Of a DNA stretch of 54,943 nt, positions 8,130-19,845 are shown piece after piece. The position numbers were made by a program, and so were the translations under genes. How positions within the stretch are numbered: the first letter of the stretch is position 1; each line of letters starts with the position of its first letter. Location: NCBI RefSeq assembly GCF_018618755.1, contig NZ_JACSMR010000016.1, forward strand, positions 1 through 54,943. The letters are read 5' to 3'. This DNA is from Exiguobacterium sp. s193 (GTDB lineage Bacteria > Bacillota > Bacilli > Exiguobacteriales > Exiguobacteriaceae). The notes below the pieces were generated by a model. It was not told the origin of the DNA. It ran no database searches and saw only the letters and a list, made by a program, of their open reading frames with translations.

Positions 8130-8162
8130 GGATGGATTCCCTCCTTCGTGCAATTAATAGTT

Positions 8163-9107
8163 TTAGTCTTCTTTACGCAAACCAAGTCCGAGTTCGTCGA
8201 GCTTCGCTTGAACTTCTTCGAGTGACTTACGTCCGAGGTTACGAACTTTCATCATCTCGTCTTCGCTCTTATTCGCGAGTTCTTGAACCGTATTGATACC
8301 AGCGCGTTTCAAACAGTTGTACGAACGAACTGAAAGATCGAGTTCTTCGATCGTCATTTCGAGTACTTTTTCTTTTTGATCTTCTTCCTTTTCGACCATG
8401 ATTTCAGCATGGAGCGCTTCGTCCGTAAGACCAACAAAGATGTTTAAGTGTTCTGTCATGATTTTTGCACCGAGTGACACTGCTTCTTCAGGGCGGATTG
8501 AACCGTCCGTCCAAACATCAAGCGTCAATTTATCGAAGCTCGCATCTTGACCGACACGTGTTTTTTCAACTTGATAGTTTACACGTTGAATTGGCGTGTA
8601 AATCGAATCAATTGGGATTACACCGATTGGCATATCGTCCCGTTTGTTATCTTCAGCCTGAACATACCCACGGCCACGACGAGCTGTCAGACGCATATGA
8701 AGTGATGCACCTTCTGCAAGTGTTGCAATGTGAAGTTCTGGGTTGAGGATTTCGACGTCGCTGTCATGCGTAATGTTCGCAGCAGTAACAACGCCAGCGC
8801 CTTGAATATCGATCTCAAGTGTTTTCTCTTCTTCCGAGTACACTTTGAGGGCGAGTTTCTTAAGGTTCAAGATGATTTGGGTAACGTCTTCTACAACGCC
8901 ATCAATCGTCGAGAACTCATGAAGAACGCCATCGATTTGGACTGCAGTGACTGCAGCACCCGGAAGTGAAGATAATAGGATACGACGCAGAGAGTTACCA
9001 AGCGTTGTACCGAATCCACGCTCAAGCGGTTCTACTACGAATTTACCAAACGTAGCGTTTTCGCTTAATTCGACCGTTTCAATCTTCGGTTTTTCGATTT
9101 CGATCAT
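8163..9107 (-). CDS. rpoA: RNA polymerase alpha subunit
   Basis: RpoA nucleates core RNA polymerase assembly and its C-terminal domain contacts UP elements and activators. The 314-residue protein has the N-terminal dimerisation domain ([17 protein letters not shown] at about 28-44) and an alpha-CTD ([18 protein letters not shown], then [12 protein letters not shown]). The start [10 protein letters not shown] at 9107 follows AGGAGGGG; the 17 extra upstream residues in frame are not conserved. It lies between rpsK and rplQ as in other Firmicutes. Confidence 0.97.
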   Translation of the reverse strand: MIEIEKPKIETVELSENATFGKFVVEPLERGFGTTLGNSLRRILLSSLPGAAVTAVQIDGVLHEFSTIDGVVEDVTQIILNLKKLALKVYSEEEKTLEIDIQGAGVVTAANITHDSDVEILNPELHIATLAEGASLHMRLTARRGRGYVQAEDNKRDDMPIGVIPIDSIYTPIQRVNYQVEKTRVGQDASFDKLTLDVWTDGSIRPEEAVSLGAKIMTEHLNIFVGLTDEALHAEIMVEKEEDQKEKVLEMTIEELDLSVRSYNCLKRAGINTVQELANKSEDEMMKVRNLGRKSLEEVQAKLDELGLGLRKED

Positions 9108-9244
9108 CTGAACCCCTCCTTGAATATCGTCTTGTTGGCCATCGCGTTCAATCGCCAACCGTCTCGTGTACGTGTCTACTGCTTGGTTTGGTCAAACGAT
9201 CAACAAAAGTCTACTCGATTTCCCGCTTTGCAGTACAAGACGGG

Positions 9245-9640
9245 TTACACGCGACGACGTTTTGGAGGGCGGCAACCGTTGTGTGGAACTGGAGTTACGT
9301 CACGGATCGCTGTAACTTCGAGACCGATTGCTTGAAGCGCACGGATAGCAGCTTCACGACCTGCACCAGGACCTTTAACGTTGACTTCTACAGTACGCAT
9401 ACCGTTGTCCATTGCAGTTTTTGCAGCTGTTTCAGAAGCAAGTTGTGCTGCGAATGGAGTCGATTTACGTGAGCCTTTGAAGCCCATGTTACCTGCAGTT
9501 GCCCAAGAGATTGCATTCCCTTGCACATCAGTGATCGTAACGATTGTGTTGTTGAATGTTGAACGGATATGCACGATACCAGACTCAATATTCTTTTTGA
9601 CTTTACGTTTACTACGAACGTTCTGTTTACGTTTTGCCAT
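9245..9640 (-). CDS. rpsK: 30S ribosomal protein S11
   Basis: The 131-residue protein contains the highly conserved core [16 protein letters not shown] and ends [17 protein letters not shown], both characteristic of S11, a platform protein near the mRNA exit site. It follows rpsM by 16 nt. The 137-nt gap before rpoA holds no gene. Confidence 0.98.
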   Translation of the reverse strand: MAKRKQNVRSKRKVKKNIESGIVHIRSTFNNTIVTITDVQGNAISWATAGNMGFKGSRKSTPFAAQLASETAAKTAMDNGMRTVEVNVKGPGAGREAAIRALQAIGLEVTAIRDVTPVPHNGCRPPKRRRV

Positions 9641-9656
9641 ATTAGTTTACCCTCCC

Positions 9657-10022
9657 TTACTTCTTCTTGTTCGCTACTGTACGGCGTGGGCCTTTACGAG
9701 TACGCGAGTTGTTTTTAGTGTTTTGACCACGAACTGGAAGACCACGACGGTGACGAACACCACGGTAGCAACCGATTTCGATCAAACGTTTGATGTTGAG
9801 TGAGATTTCACGACGAAGATCACCCTCAACTTTTACTTTATCTAAACCATCACGAAGTTGGTTGAGTTGTTCTTCAGTCAATTCACGAGTACGAGTATCT
9901 TCAGAGATACCAGCTTCTTTCAAGACTTTCTGAGCAGTCGTTTTACCAACACCATAGATGTAAGTGAGTGAGATAACGATGCGTTTCTCACGTGGAATAT
10001 CTACACCAGCAATACGTGCCAT
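9657..10022 (-). CDS. rpsM: 30S ribosomal protein S13
   Basis: The 121-residue protein begins [19 protein letters not shown] and ends in the basic tail [14 protein letters not shown], which contacts P-site tRNA. It forms intersubunit bridges at the 30S head. The SD AAGGAGGTG lies in the short rpmJ-rpsM gap. Confidence 0.98.
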   Translation of the reverse strand: MARIAGVDIPREKRIVISLTYIYGVGKTTAQKVLKEAGISEDTRTRELTEEQLNQLRDGLDKVKVEGDLRREISLNIKRLIEIGCYRGVRHRRGLPVRGQNTKNNSRTRKGPRRTVANKKK

Positions 10023-10042
10023 GTGTGCACCTCCTTGTTTAA

Positions 10043-10189
<147 letters not shown>

Positions 10190-10408
10190 TTATTTGAAAC
10201 GGTATGTGATCCGTCCGCGAGTTAAGTCGTATGGTGACAACTCAACTGTTACTTTATCTCCTGGTAAGATCCGAATGAAGTGCATCCGAATTTTTCCTGA
10301 GACGTGCGCGAGGACCGTGTGGCCGTTTTCTAACTCCACCTTAAACATCGCATTTGGAAGTGGTTCGATAACCGTACCTTCCACTTCGATTACATCTTGT
10401 TTCGCCAT
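10190..10408 (-). CDS. infA: Translation initiation factor IF-1
   Basis: The 72-residue protein ([15 protein letters not shown] to RITYRFK) is an OB-fold that binds the 30S A site during initiation. The ATG at 10408 is preferred to the TTG one codon upstream because AAAGGGG sits about 8 nt before it. It lies between map and rpmJ. The KOW-domain gene that separates map and infA in Bacillus is missing. Confidence 0.98.
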   Translation of the reverse strand: MAKQDVIEVEGTVIEPLPNAMFKVELENGHTVLAHVSGKIRMHFIRILPGDKVTVELSPYDLTRGRITYRFK

Positions 10409-10470
10409 CAATTATACCCCTTTCTCTATAAAGTTGATTGGGAGCCCAGACGATTTGTAGCGCTTAGGGG

Positions 10471-10534
10471 CTTTCTACAGTAGCCGTTGAGAGATCATCG
10501 GTCACAAACACGAGTGGATAGCGGCTATAGAAAG
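10471..10534 (-). promoter_or_regulatory. Long-range inverted repeat in the map-infA gap
   Basis: On the minus strand ctttctatagccg (10534-10522) can pair with cggctactgtagaaag (10486-10471): 13 bp with a 3-nt bulge, closing a ~35-nt loop. There is no T-tract, so it is not a canonical terminator. It fills most of the 149-nt gap. The reading frame spanning this gap (see rejected items) is weak. Confidence 0.45.
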
Positions 10535-10557
10535 GTGACACCAATAACGCGCACAGC

Positions 10558-11309
10558 TCACTCTGCATCGACCGTTAAGATCTCGTAGCCGTCGTCTGTG
10601 ATGGCGATGGTGTGCTCAAAGTGGGCGCACATGCTACCGTCCACTGTCACTACCGTCCAATTGTCGGATAGTGTGCGAACATAGCGTTTCCCGACGTTGA
10701 CCATTGGCTCAATCGCCAGTGTCATGCCGGTTTTCAGGCGCGGCCCTTTCCCCGGTGGTCCATAATGTGGGATTTGCGGATCTTCATGCAAATTTTGTCC
10801 CACGCCGTGGCCCACATATTCGCGGACTACAGAAAAATTCGCTGCTTCGACATGTGACTGAATCGCATGCGAAATATCTGTCAGGTGCACACCAGCTTTG
10901 GCGCGCTCCAATCCTTTATACAGAGATTCTTCAGTTACGTCAAGTAACTGCTTCGTCTCTTCAGAGATTGTACCGACCGGATATGTCCAGGCTGAATCTC
11001 CGTGATATCCATTATACTCCGCCCCGATATCAATCGAGATGATGTCTCCATCGTGGAGTACGCGGTCACCCGGAATACCATGGACAAGTTCTTCATTTAC
11101 TGATGCGCAGATGCTACCAGTAAACCCATTATAACCTTTAAACGATGGTGTTGCCCCTTGACTTCGAATATAACGTTCAGCGATCGCGTCGAGTTGCCCC
11201 GTCGTGATGCCTGGACGAATGTGAGCTTTAAGCTCTTTATGCGTCCGAGCGACGATTTGTCCTGCTTTACGCATGATATCGATTTCACGCGGCGCTTTCG
11301 TAATGATCA

Positions 11310-11310
<1 letters not shown>
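10558..11310 (-). CDS. map: Methionine aminopeptidase, type I
   Basis: Removes the initiator methionine from nascent proteins. The 250-residue pita-bread enzyme shows the metal ligands in [18 protein letters not shown] (two Asp), [11 protein letters not shown] (His), LAIEPMVN (Glu) and the final HFEHTIAI (Glu). No N-terminal zinc finger, hence type Ia. The ATG overlaps the adk stop by one base (TAATG), so the two are coupled. Confidence 0.96.
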
Positions 11311-12029
<719 letters not shown>

Positions 12030-13319
12030 TTATCGGATAAAGCCTTTGTAGTGTCGTTTAACCAGTTGACTTTCAATCTGTTTCATCGTCTCAAGACCTA
12101 CACCGATGACAATCAACAAGCTTGTCCCACCAATTTGCACCGAGTTCGGTAAACCAGCGAACTTAATAAAGAACGTTGGCGTTACCGCGATGACAGCAAG
12201 GAAGAGCGAACCGAAGAATGTCAGACGGTACAAGATCTTCGTGATGTATTGTTCCGTTTGCTTACCAGGACGAATACCAGGAATGTATCCGCCTTGTTTT
12301 TGAAGGTTCTCTGCCATTTGTTCCGGGTTAACCTGAACGAATGTGTAGAAGTACGAGAAGGCGATGATCAACGCAACATAAATCGACATTCCGATTGGAC
12401 TCGTATAGTCGAAGATGTCACGAATTTTCGTCGCTGTTTCCGGACTCGCAAAGAAACTTGCAACCGTTGGTGGAGTCACCATGAACGACACCGCGAAGAT
12501 AACTGGGATAACACCAGCAGCATTCAGCTTAATCGGCAAGTGAGTCGATTGGCCGCCTACTGGCGCACGATTCACCGTACGCTTAGCGTACTGAATCGGA
12601 ATCTTACGTGCAGCTTGCTGCACATAGATGACACCGACGATGACCGCGATGATGATTAAAAGCAACAGTACGATATAAAGCACGTTGACGAACAAAGCAT
12701 CCCCTGCATTTTGGAGCTTTGTTTCGTAGATCTGGCGGAACGCGTTCGGGAAGCCTGCGACAATCCCAGCGAAGATGATCATTGATATCCCGTTACCAAT
12801 GCCCTTCTCCGTGATGAGTTCACCGAGGAACATCAAGAATGCTGTACCAGCCGTCAAAACAAGTGCAATCATAACGTACGTCCAGGTGCCGAATTGCTCA
12901 TCGACAAGACCTGGATAGATACGGTTAAATCCAAGCGCGATTCCAAACGCTTGGACTAAGCCGAGTACGATCGTTCCATAGCGCGTTACCGTTGCTAACT
13001 TCTTACGGCCCGCCTCTCCTTGTTTTGCCCATTCGGCAAACTTTGGAACAACGTCCATCTGTAAGAGTTGGACAACGATTGAAGCCGTGATATACGGCAT
13101 GATTCCCATCGCAAAGAGTGAGAAATTCTTCAAAGCATTCCCACCGAAGGAATTCAAGAAGCCGAGAACACCGTTGTCGTCAATCTTGAATACTTCAGTG
13201 TTTACCATCGGCACTGGGATATGCGCTCCGATCCGGAACACGATAATCAATGCGAGAGTAAACAGAATGCGCCGACGAATGTCGGCTACGCGCCACATAT
13301 TGGAGATCGCTTGAAACAT
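12030..13319 (-). CDS. secY: Protein translocase channel subunit SecY
   Basis: The 429-residue protein has ten predicted membrane segments and the family landmarks FRIGAHIPVPMVN near the N-terminus and GIIPVIFAVSFM-like motifs (here AAGVIPVIFAVS at about residue 265). It forms the SecYEG channel with SecE encoded at 39120-39290. Its ATG overlaps the rplO stop (TAATG), coupling translocon and ribosome synthesis as in other bacteria. Confidence 0.98.
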   Translation of the reverse strand: MFQAISNMWRVADIRRRILFTLALIIVFRIGAHIPVPMVNTEVFKIDDNGVLGFLNSFGGNALKNFSLFAMGIMPYITASIVVQLLQMDVVPKFAEWAKQGEAGRKKLATVTRYGTIVLGLVQAFGIALGFNRIYPGLVDEQFGTWTYVMIALVLTAGTAFLMFLGELITEKGIGNGISMIIFAGIVAGFPNAFRQIYETKLQNAGDALFVNVLYIVLLLLIIIAVIVGVIYVQQAARKIPIQYAKRTVNRAPVGGQSTHLPIKLNAAGVIPVIFAVSFMVTPPTVASFFASPETATKIRDIFDYTSPIGMSIYVALIIAFSYFYTFVQVNPEQMAENLQKQGGYIPGIRPGKQTEQYITKILYRLTFFGSLFLAVIAVTPTFFIKFAGLPNSVQIGGTSLLIVIGVGLETMKQIESQLVKRHYKGFIR

Positions 13320-13759
13320 TAGATCACCTCAACCGTACCGCCGGCAGCTTCGATCGCTTGCTTCGCAGCTTCGGAGAACTTGTGAGCTTTTACAGTCAAT
13401 TTCTTTTCAATCTTGCCGTTTGAAAGGATCTTAACGCCGTCTTTCATACCTTTGACTGCGCGAGTCTCGATAAGAAGTTCAGGAGTTACTTCAGTTCCTT
13501 CTTCAAAACGGTTAAGTGTGTCAAGGTTGATAACCGCGAACTCTTTACGAGTCGGGTTGTTGAAGCCGCGTTTTGGTAAACGACGGAAAAGTGGGTTTTG
13601 TCCACCTTCGAAACCTGGACGAACACCACCGCCTGAACGAGCTTTTTGACCTTTGTGACCACGGCCAGAAGTCTTACCGTTACCAGAAGACATACCGCGA
13701 CCTACACGGTTGCGTTCTGAACGTGAACCAGCAGCTGGTTTCAATTCATGGAGTTTCAT
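13319..13759 (-). CDS. rplO: 50S ribosomal protein L15
   Basis: The 146-residue protein starts [20 protein letters not shown] with the glycine-rich [20 protein letters not shown] extension that threads into 23S rRNA. Start at 13759 (GAGGTGCC upstream); six further in-frame residues are not conserved. Last spc-operon ribosomal gene before secY. Confidence 0.98.
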   Translation of the reverse strand: MKLHELKPAAGSRSERNRVGRGMSSGNGKTSGRGHKGQKARSGGGVRPGFEGGQNPLFRRLPKRGFNNPTRKEFAVINLDTLNRFEEGTEVTPELLIETRAVKGMKDGVKILSNGKIEKKLTVKAHKFSEAAKQAIEAAGGTVEVI

Positions 13760-13794
13760 AGTGGGGCACCTCCTCATAAAATTATATCGTTCTA

Positions 13795-13980
13795 TTACTC
13801 TTGAATTTCTTTAACTGTCAATAAGTGTGACACGTGGTTAATCATCCCACGCATAGCAGCGTTGTCAGGTACGACAACAGTTTGGTGCATCTTACGGAGA
13901 CCAAGCGTACGAGTAGTAACGCGTTGGTTCTCCGGACGACCGATCATGCTGCGTGTGAGGGTAACTGCGAGTTTCGCCAT
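13795..13980 (-). CDS. rpmD: 50S ribosomal protein L30
   Basis: A 61-residue protein beginning [20 protein letters not shown], the bacterial short form of L30. It sits between rpsE and rplO as expected, with SD AGGGAGGG. Confidence 0.97.
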   Translation of the reverse strand: MAKLAVTLTRSMIGRPENQRVTTRTLGLRKMHQTVVVPDNAAMRGMINHVSHLLTVKEIQE

Positions 13981-13998
13981 CTGTATTCCCTCCCTTTC

Positions 13999-14499
13999 TT
14001 AACCGCGAAGTTCTTCGACGGTTTTACCGCGGAGTTTCGCAACGTCTTCAGCACGTTTAAGTGAAGTGAGACCTTTAACAGTCGCACGAACCATGTTGAT
14101 TGGAGTGCTTGATCCAAGTGATTTCGAAAGAATGTCGTTGATTCCCGCTAATTCGAGAACCGCACGAACTGGGCCACCAGCGATGACTCCAGTACCTTCA
14201 GAAGCAGGTTTCAAGAAGACGTGACCTGCACCGAAAATTCCGTTGATTTCGTGTGGAATTGTAGTGTTAACGATTGGAACGTTAACCATGTTTTTCTTTG
14301 CATCTTCGATTGCTTTACGGATCGCTTCAGGCACTTCCTGAGCTTTACCCGTACCGAAACCTACGTGACCATTCTTGTCACCTACGACGACGAGTGCAGC
14401 AAAACGGAAGCGACGGCCACCTTTTACTACTTTCGCGACGCGGTTTACAGTAACAACGCGTTCTTCGAGTTGATCCATGTTAATTTCTAACTGGCGCAT
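13999..14499 (-). CDS. rpsE: 30S ribosomal protein S5
   Basis: The 166-residue protein contains [20 protein letters not shown] and [17 protein letters not shown], hallmarks of S5, which guards decoding accuracy at the mRNA entry helicase. The start [10 protein letters not shown] at 14499 gives exactly the B. subtilis length and has AAGGAGGG before it; the frame runs 15 codons further upstream without family support. Confidence 0.97.
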   Translation of the reverse strand: MRQLEINMDQLEERVVTVNRVAKVVKGGRRFRFAALVVVGDKNGHVGFGTGKAQEVPEAIRKAIEDAKKNMVNVPIVNTTIPHEINGIFGAGHVFLKPASEGTGVIAGGPVRAVLELAGINDILSKSLGSSTPINMVRATVKGLTSLKRAEDVAKLRGKTVEELRG

Positions 14500-14521
14500 G
14501 TAGAGGTTCCCTCCTTTTCTA

Positions 14522-14872
14522 TTAGAATTTGAGACCAGCTTCACGAGCTGCTTCAGCTACAGCTTTGATACGTCCATGATAGAGATATCCTCCACGGTCG
14601 AAAACGACTGTTTCAATACCTTTTTCAAGAGCGCGTTCAGCTGCGAGCTTACCGACTGCTGTTGCAGCGTCAGCTGTGTTGCCTTTTTCAAGATCGAGTG
14701 ATGATGCAGATGCGAGTGTTGCATGTGTTGCATCGTCAATGACTTGTACGTAAATGTTCTTGTTCGAACGGAATACGTTCATACGTGGACGTGTTGCAGT
14801 CCCGATGATTGTACGACGTACACGACCATGACGCTTTTTACGCGTAGCGTTTTTGTCTGCCTTTGAGATCAT
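14522..14872 (-). CDS. rplR: 50S ribosomal protein L18
   Basis: The 116-residue protein binds 5S rRNA in the central protuberance. Family motifs [25 protein letters not shown] and [14 protein letters not shown] are present, and the length is normal. It lies between rplF and rpsE. Confidence 0.97.
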   Translation of the reverse strand: MISKADKNATRKKRHGRVRRTIIGTATRPRMNVFRSNKNIYVQVIDDATHATLASASSLDLEKGNTADAATAVGKLAAERALEKGIETVVFDRGGYLYHGRIKAVAEAAREAGLKF

Positions 14873-14909
14873 TTATGCCACTCCTTTCCGGTCAATTCGT
14901 ATCAACGAA

Positions 14910-15446
14910 TTACTTACCTGTTTTACCTTCTTTACGACGAACGACTTCATCACTGTAACGAATTCCTTTACCTTTGTACGGCTCAGGTTGACGGTACGAA
15001 CGAATCAATGCAGCAACGTGTCCAACACGCTCTTTGTTGATACCGCGGATGATGATTTGCGTATTCGTAGGAACTTCGACTTCAATGCCTTGTTCCGGAG
15101 TGTACTCGATTGGGTGTGAGTAACCGAGGTTGAGTACGATTTTGTTACCTTGCTTTTGAGCACGGTAACCAACACCTTGGATATCAAGTGTCTTAGCAAA
15201 ACCGTTGTTTACACCTTCGACCATGTTCGCGATAAGCGCACGAGTCGTTCCGTGAATTGTACGGTTAGCCTTTTCGTCGTTTGGACGAACGACAGTCAAT
15301 TCATTACCTTCTACGTTGATAGCCATAGTCGGGTTGAACTCACGTGTGAGTTCACCTTTAGGACCTTTTACTGTAACTGTGCTGTTTTCAACTGTTACTG
15401 TAACGCCTGCTGGGATAACGACCGGCTTTTTACCAATACGTGACAT
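14910..15446 (-). CDS. rplF: 50S ribosomal protein L6
   Basis: The 178-residue protein opens [17 protein letters not shown] and ends with the C-terminal motif [26 protein letters not shown] segment that contacts the sarcin-ricin region. Length and both repeated L6 domains are intact. Preceded by a GGAGG SD. Confidence 0.97.
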   Translation of the reverse strand: MSRIGKKPVVIPAGVTVTVENSTVTVKGPKGELTREFNPTMAINVEGNELTVVRPNDEKANRTIHGTTRALIANMVEGVNNGFAKTLDIQGVGYRAQKQGNKIVLNLGYSHPIEYTPEQGIEVEVPTNTQIIIRGINKERVGHVAALIRSYRQPEPYKGKGIRYSDEVVRRKEGKTGK

Positions 15447-15477
15447 TTAAGACACCTCCGTTCTTTTTATGCGTGAA

Positions 15478-15876
15478 TTACCAGATGTATGCGATCACTT
15501 CGCCGCCGACTTTTTGTTGGCGAGCTTCTTTGTCTGTCATAACACCTTTAGATGTTGAAACGATAGCGATTCCGAGACCACCGAGTACTTTCGGGATTTC
15601 ATCAGCTTTCGCGTAAACGCGAAGACCTGGTTTCGAGATACGTTTGAGTCCAGTGATGACGCGTTCGTTGCTTGCGCCGTACTTAAGGAATACGCGGAGC
15701 GTACCTTGTTTGCTGTCCTCGAGATATTCAACATCGCGGATGAAACCTTCACGTTTGAGGATTTCAGCGACTTCACGTTTGATTGTAGAAGCTGGCATTT
15801 CCAACTTCTCATGGCGAACCATGTTTGCATTACGAATGCGTGTAAGCATATCTGCAATCGGATCTGTCATAACCAT
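15478..15876 (-). CDS. rpsH: 30S ribosomal protein S8
   Basis: The 132-residue protein begins [18 protein letters not shown] and ends GGEVIAYIW, as in Bacillus. S8 binds the central domain of 16S rRNA and in enteric bacteria represses the spc operon. Good SD AAAGGAGG. Confidence 0.98.
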   Translation of the reverse strand: MVMTDPIADMLTRIRNANMVRHEKLEMPASTIKREVAEILKREGFIRDVEYLEDSKQGTLRVFLKYGASNERVITGLKRISKPGLRVYAKADEIPKVLGGLGIAIVSTSKGVMTDKEARQQKVGGEVIAYIW

Positions 15877-15907
15877 GCGATGTACCTCCTTTCACAACTT
15901 TAATGAA

Positions 15908-16177
15908 TTACCAGCTTGCTTTTTTAACACCAGGGATTTGACCTTTATGAGCAAGATCACGGAACTTAATACGGCTGATACCGAATTTACCAATGTAACC
16001 GTGTGGACGGCCAGTGATACTGCAACGGTTGTGTAAACGAACCGCTGAAGAGTTACGTGGGAGTTTGCTCAAGCCGATGTAGTCGCCTTGTGCTTTCAAT
16101 TCTGCGCGTTGTTCAGCGTAGCGCTCTACGAGTGCTTGGCGTTTTACTTCACGTGCGATCATTGATTTCTTAGCCAT
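15908..16177 (-). CDS. rpsN: 30S ribosomal protein S14, long zinc-free (C-) form
   Basis: The 89-residue protein begins [19 protein letters not shown] and ends [13 protein letters not shown]. It lacks the CxxC...CxxC zinc ribbon; its single cysteine is in NRCSITGRP. Bacillus spc operons normally carry the 61-residue zinc form here, with the long form elsewhere under Zur control. Position between rplE and rpsH, SD GGGAGG and codon use all look native to the operon, so the long form seems to be the housekeeping S14. Confidence 0.96.
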   Translation of the reverse strand: MAKKSMIAREVKRQALVERYAEQRAELKAQGDYIGLSKLPRNSSAVRLHNRCSITGRPHGYIGKFGISRIKFRDLAHKGQIPGVKKASW

Positions 16178-16191
16178 GTGTGCGGCCTCCC

Positions 16192-16731
16192 TTATTTTTG
16201 GAATGGCATGCCGAGTGCTGTGAGAAGCTCACGAGACTCTTCATCCGTATTAGCAGTAGTTACGATAACGATGTCCATACCACGGACTTTAGATACGCGA
16301 TCGTAGTCGATTTCTGGGAAGATCAATTGTTCCTTCACGCCTAGCGTGTAGTTACCACGGCCATCGAATGATTTCTTCGATACACCACGGAAGTCACGTA
16401 CACGTGGAAGTGACACGTTGATCAACTTGTCGAGGAATTCGAACATGCGCTCTCCGCGAAGTGTAACCTTCGCACCGATTGGCATACCTTCACGAAGTTT
16501 GAAACCAGCGATTGATTTCTTAGCTTTCGTGATGAGTGGCTTCTGACCAGTGAGGAGCTGAAGCTCTTCTACTGCCATGTCAAGTGCTTTCGTATTCGTA
16601 ACAGCGTCACCAACACCCATGTTGATTACGATCTTATCGACTTTCGGCGCTTGCATTACAGAAGTATAGTTGAATTTCTCCATCATTACTTTGACGATTT
16701 CGTCTTGGTATTTAGCTTTTAAACGGTTCAT
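16192..16731 (-). CDS. rplE: 50S ribosomal protein L5
   Basis: The 179-residue protein has the L5 signatures [16 protein letters not shown] and [20 protein letters not shown]. It binds 5S rRNA and contacts P-site tRNA. Spacing to rplX and rpsN is short, so it is co-transcribed. Confidence 0.98.
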   Translation of the reverse strand: MNRLKAKYQDEIVKVMMEKFNYTSVMQAPKVDKIVINMGVGDAVTNTKALDMAVEELQLLTGQKPLITKAKKSIAGFKLREGMPIGAKVTLRGERMFEFLDKLINVSLPRVRDFRGVSKKSFDGRGNYTLGVKEQLIFPEIDYDRVSKVRGMDIVIVTTANTDEESRELLTALGMPFQK

Positions 16732-16762
16732 CAGAAAGTGGACCTCCTTTCTTTAAATCTTC

Positions 16763-17074
16763 TTATTTATCTAAAGCTTCGCCCGATTTTTTAGCGATAC
16801 GTACTTTCTTGCCGTCAACCACAGTGAAACCAACGCGTGTTGGAGTTCCTGTCTTAGGGTCGATGAGCATAACGTTCGATACGTGAATCGGTGCTTCTTT
16901 CTCGACAATTCCGCCTTGCGGGTTAAGTTGAGAAGGTTTTGTGTGTTTTTTGATCATGTTAACGCCTTCGACGATAACGCGATCTTTTTTCGGCATAGCA
17001 GTAAGAATAACGCCTTGTTTGCCTTTATCTTTACCAGTCATAACCTGAACTTTATCACCTTTTTTGACATGCAT
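16763..17074 (-). CDS. rplX: 50S ribosomal protein L24
   Basis: The 103-residue protein starts [20 protein letters not shown], a KOW motif, and has the family ending. It initiates large-subunit assembly at the 23S 5' end. SD AAGGAGG. Confidence 0.97.
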   Translation of the reverse strand: MHVKKGDKVQVMTGKDKGKQGVILTAMPKKDRVIVEGVNMIKKHTKPSQLNPQGGIVEKEAPIHVSNVMLIDPKTGTPTRVGFTVVDGKKVRIAKKSGEALDK

Positions 17075-17108
17075 CGTTAGAGCACCTCCTTGTAGGAATT
17101 CTTTGGAA

Positions 17109-17501
<393 letters not shown>

Positions 17502-17525
17502 TTATTCATCCGAACTAATTAGAGT

Positions 17526-17789
17526 TTAGATGATTACTGCTTTTTCGACGACTTCTACGAGACGGAAACGTTTGTCTTTAGAAAGTGGACGTGTTTCTTG
17601 AATGCGTACGACGTCACCGATTTTAGCTGTGTTGCTTTCATCATGCGTTTTATACTTCTTAGAGTAGTTTACGCGTTTGCCGTAGAGCTTATGCTTTACT
17701 TTAGTCTCAACTGAAACAACGATCGTTTTATCCATTTTGTCAGATACGACGCGTCCAGTTAACACTTTGCGGTTGTTAGTGCGTTCCAT
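17526..17789 (-). CDS. rpsQ: 30S ribosomal protein S17
   Basis: The 87-residue protein begins [20 protein letters not shown] and has the OB-fold core with [20 protein letters not shown]. It binds the 5' domain of 16S rRNA. Preceded by GAGGAGG. Confidence 0.97.
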   Translation of the reverse strand: MERTNNRKVLTGRVVSDKMDKTIVVSVETKVKHKLYGKRVNYSKKYKTHDESNTAKIGDVVRIQETRPLSKDKRFRLVEVVEKAVII

Positions 17790-17820
17790 TGAGTGTTCCT
17801 CCTCTCAGAATCCGAGTGAA

Positions 17821-18024
17821 TTATGCGTTGTTGATGCCGAGTTCGCGTTCACGAAGAACGGTTTTCGCGCGTGCAATCGACTTGCGCACTTCACGGATAC
17901 GAGCAGGGTTCTCAAGCTGACCAGTCGCGAGTTGGAAACGAAGGTTGAACAACTCTTCTTTCCACGAACCGACTTTACCGTTGAGCTCTTCTGTAGTTTG
18001 CTGACGGAGATCAGTTGCTTTCAT
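17821..18024 (-). CDS. rpmC: 50S ribosomal protein L29
   Basis: The 67-residue coiled protein [18 protein letters not shown]... matches L29, which lies beside the exit tunnel. The ATG at 18024 is chosen because it matches the family start; it lies inside the last codons of rplP (14-nt overlap), indicating coupled translation. Confidence 0.96.
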   Translation of the reverse strand: MKATDLRQQTTEELNGKVGSWKEELFNLRFQLATGQLENPARIREVRKSIARAKTVLRERELGINNA

Positions 18025-18448
18025 TCGTATCACCACCATTTTCTTCACGTTTTACGAACTTACATTTTACTGGAAGTTTGTGTGATGCAAGACGGAGAGC
18101 TTCGCGTGCGATCTCTTCCGATACTCCTGCGATTTCGAACATTACTTTCCCCGGTTTAACGACTGCAACCCAGCCCTCCGGAGCACCTTTACCTGAACCC
18201 ATTCGGACTTCAAGAGGTTTTTTAGTGTATGGTTTGTGTGGGAAAATTTTGATCCACACTTTACCACCACGTTTCATATAACGAGTCATCGCGATACGCG
18301 CTGATTCGATTTGACGGCTAGTGATCCAGCTAGCTTCTTGAGCTTGGATACCGAACTCGCCGAAGTGTACTGTAGTACCACGTTTCGCTTTACCACGCAT
18401 GTTGCCGCGGTGAACACGACGATATTTTACACGTTTTGGTAACAACAT
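18011..18448 (-). CDS. rplP: 50S ribosomal protein L16
   Basis: The 145-residue protein begins [20 protein letters not shown] and includes [20 protein letters not shown], which lies near the A site and helps organise 23S rRNA. Normal length. It overlaps rpmC by 14 nt. Confidence 0.98.
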   Translation of the reverse strand: MLLPKRVKYRRVHRGNMRGKAKRGTTVHFGEFGIQAQEASWITSRQIESARIAMTRYMKRGGKVWIKIFPHKPYTKKPLEVRMGSGKGAPEGWVAVVKPGKVMFEIAGVSEEIAREALRLASHKLPVKCKFVKREENGGDTNESN

Positions 18449-18481
18449 GTTGTGTTGCCTCCTTCCCTAGACGGATGTGGA

Positions 18482-19138
18482 TTATTGTTCGTTAGATGCT
18501 GCTTTTTTCGTAGGAAGCACTTCACCGTGGTGGAGCCATACTTTTACGCCAATTTTGCCGTAAGTTGTATCAGCTTCAGCAGTACCGTAATCGATGTCTG
18601 CACGGAGTGTATGAAGTGGGACTGTTCCTTCTGAATACTTCTCTGAACGAGCGATATCAGCGCCGCCAAGACGACCAGAAACTTCAGTCTTGATTCCTTT
18701 GATACCTGAACGCATAGAGCGTTGGATTGATTGCTTCATTGCACGACGGAAAGATACGCGGCCTTCAAGTTGGCGAGCGATGTTTTCAGCGACAAGTTTA
18801 GCAACTGCATCCGGGTTTTTCACTTCAACGACGTTAACGTGAACGCGTTTGCCTTTTGCAAGGTTAGTGATGTCTGTACGAAGTGTTTCGATTTCAGAAC
18901 CGCCTTTACCGATAACCATACCAGGTTTAGCAGTGTGAAGTGAAATGTTCAAGCGGTTTGCAGCGCGCTCGATTTCAATTTTAGAAACACTAGCGTCTTT
19001 AAGACGTTTTTCGATATATTCACGAACTACGTAGTCTTCATGAAGGAGATCAGCATAGTCTTTATCTGCGAACCAACGTGATTCCCAGTCTTTGATGATA
19101 CCTACGCGAAGACCAGTTGGGTTAATCTTCTGACCCAC
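18482..19138 (-). CDS. rpsC: 30S ribosomal protein S3
   Basis: The 218-residue protein has the N-terminal [20 protein letters not shown], a KH domain with [12 protein letters not shown] (about residue 75-86) and the C-terminal domain with [12 protein letters not shown]3 forms the mRNA entry channel. Thirteen nt from rplV. Confidence 0.98.
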   Translation of the reverse strand: MGQKINPTGLRVGIIKDWESRWFADKDYADLLHEDYVVREYIEKRLKDASVSKIEIERAANRLNISLHTAKPGMVIGKGGSEIETLRTDITNLAKGKRVHVNVVEVKNPDAVAKLVAENIARQLEGRVSFRRAMKQSIQRSMRSGIKGIKTEVSGRLGGADIARSEKYSEGTVPLHTLRADIDYGTAEADTTYGKIGVKVWLHHGEVLPTKKAASNEQ

Positions 19139-19150
19139 GGTAATCCCTCC

Positions 19151-19483
19151 TTATTTTTCAGATACCACGATGTGAACGTGGCTCGTACGTTTGTTGATAC
19201 GGCTTGCGCGACCCATTGCACGTGGGCGGAAACGTTTGAGCGTTGGACCTTCGTTGACGTAAGCCTCTGTTACTACGAGGTTTTCGATGTTCATGTCGAA
19301 GTTGTGCTCAGCGTTCGCGATTGCCGATTTCAATGCTTTTTCAACGATTGGCGTTGCTGCCTTGTTCGTGTAAGCAAGAATCGAAAGTGCTTCGCCGATT
19401 TGCTTCCCGCGGATTAAGTCTACTACGAGACGTGCCTTACGAGGAGCAATGCGAACCATATTAGCCGATGCTTTTGATTGCAT
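19151..19483 (-). CDS. rplV: 50S ribosomal protein L22
   Basis: The 110-residue protein includes [18 protein letters not shown] and the tunnel-lining hairpin segment [17 protein letters not shown], a known site of macrolide-resistance changes; the sequence looks wild type. Located between rpsS and rpsC. Confidence 0.98.
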   Translation of the reverse strand: MQSKASANMVRIAPRKARLVVDLIRGKQIGEALSILAYTNKAATPIVEKALKSAIANAEHNFDMNIENLVVTEAYVNEGPTLKRFRPRAMGRASRINKRTSHVHIVVSEK

Positions 19484-19503
19484 AATGAGTACCTCCCCTC
19501 AGA

Positions 19504-19782
19504 TTAACGTTTCGTCTTCTTATCGTTCCCAGCATGTCCTTTGTAAGAACGTGTAGGCGCGAATTCACCAAGTTTGTGACCGACCATATCTTCTGTCACG
19601 TAAACCGGTACGTGTTTACGACCATCGTAGACAGCGATCGTGTGACCGATGAACTCTGGGAAGATTGTCGAGCGGCGTGACCAAGTTTTGATAACATGCT
19701 TGTCACCAGCTTCGTTGGCTTTGTCAACCTTAGCGAGCAAATGGTGATCTGCAAATGGACCTTTTTTCAAGCTGCGACCCAT
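19504..19782 (-). CDS. rpsS: 30S ribosomal protein S19
   Basis: The 92-residue protein begins [20 protein letters not shown] and includes [20 protein letters not shown]. It sits in the 30S head. Start at 19782, after GGGAGG; seven in-frame upstream residues are not conserved. A hairpin lies between rplB and this gene. Confidence 0.97.
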   Translation of the reverse strand: MGRSLKKGPFADHHLLAKVDKANEAGDKHVIKTWSRRSTIFPEFIGHTIAVYDGRKHVPVYVTEDMVGHKLGEFAPTRSYKGHAGNDKKTKR

Positions 19783-19810
19783 AGTTGTACCTCCCTTTGG
19801 CATGATTCAG

Positions 19811-19832
19811 GAACGGTTCCTGCGAACCGTTC
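19811..19832 (-). promoter_or_regulatory. Perfect hairpin between rplB and rpsS
   Basis: Eight perfect base pairs (gaacggtt/aaccgttc) with a 6-nt loop lie in the 63-nt rplB-rpsS gap. No T-tract follows, so a processing or regulatory role is more likely than termination. Confidence 0.45.
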
Positions 19833-19845
19833 AGAAATCACGTAA

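Noticed and set aside
10411-10416. TATAAT just before infA
   Set aside because: It falls between the SD and the start codon and has no matching -35; a coincidence of the spacer sequence.
10464-10568. 34-codon ORF starting inside map and spanning the map-infA gap
   Set aside because: No good SD, no similarity to the KOW protein expected there, and it overlaps the inverted repeat.
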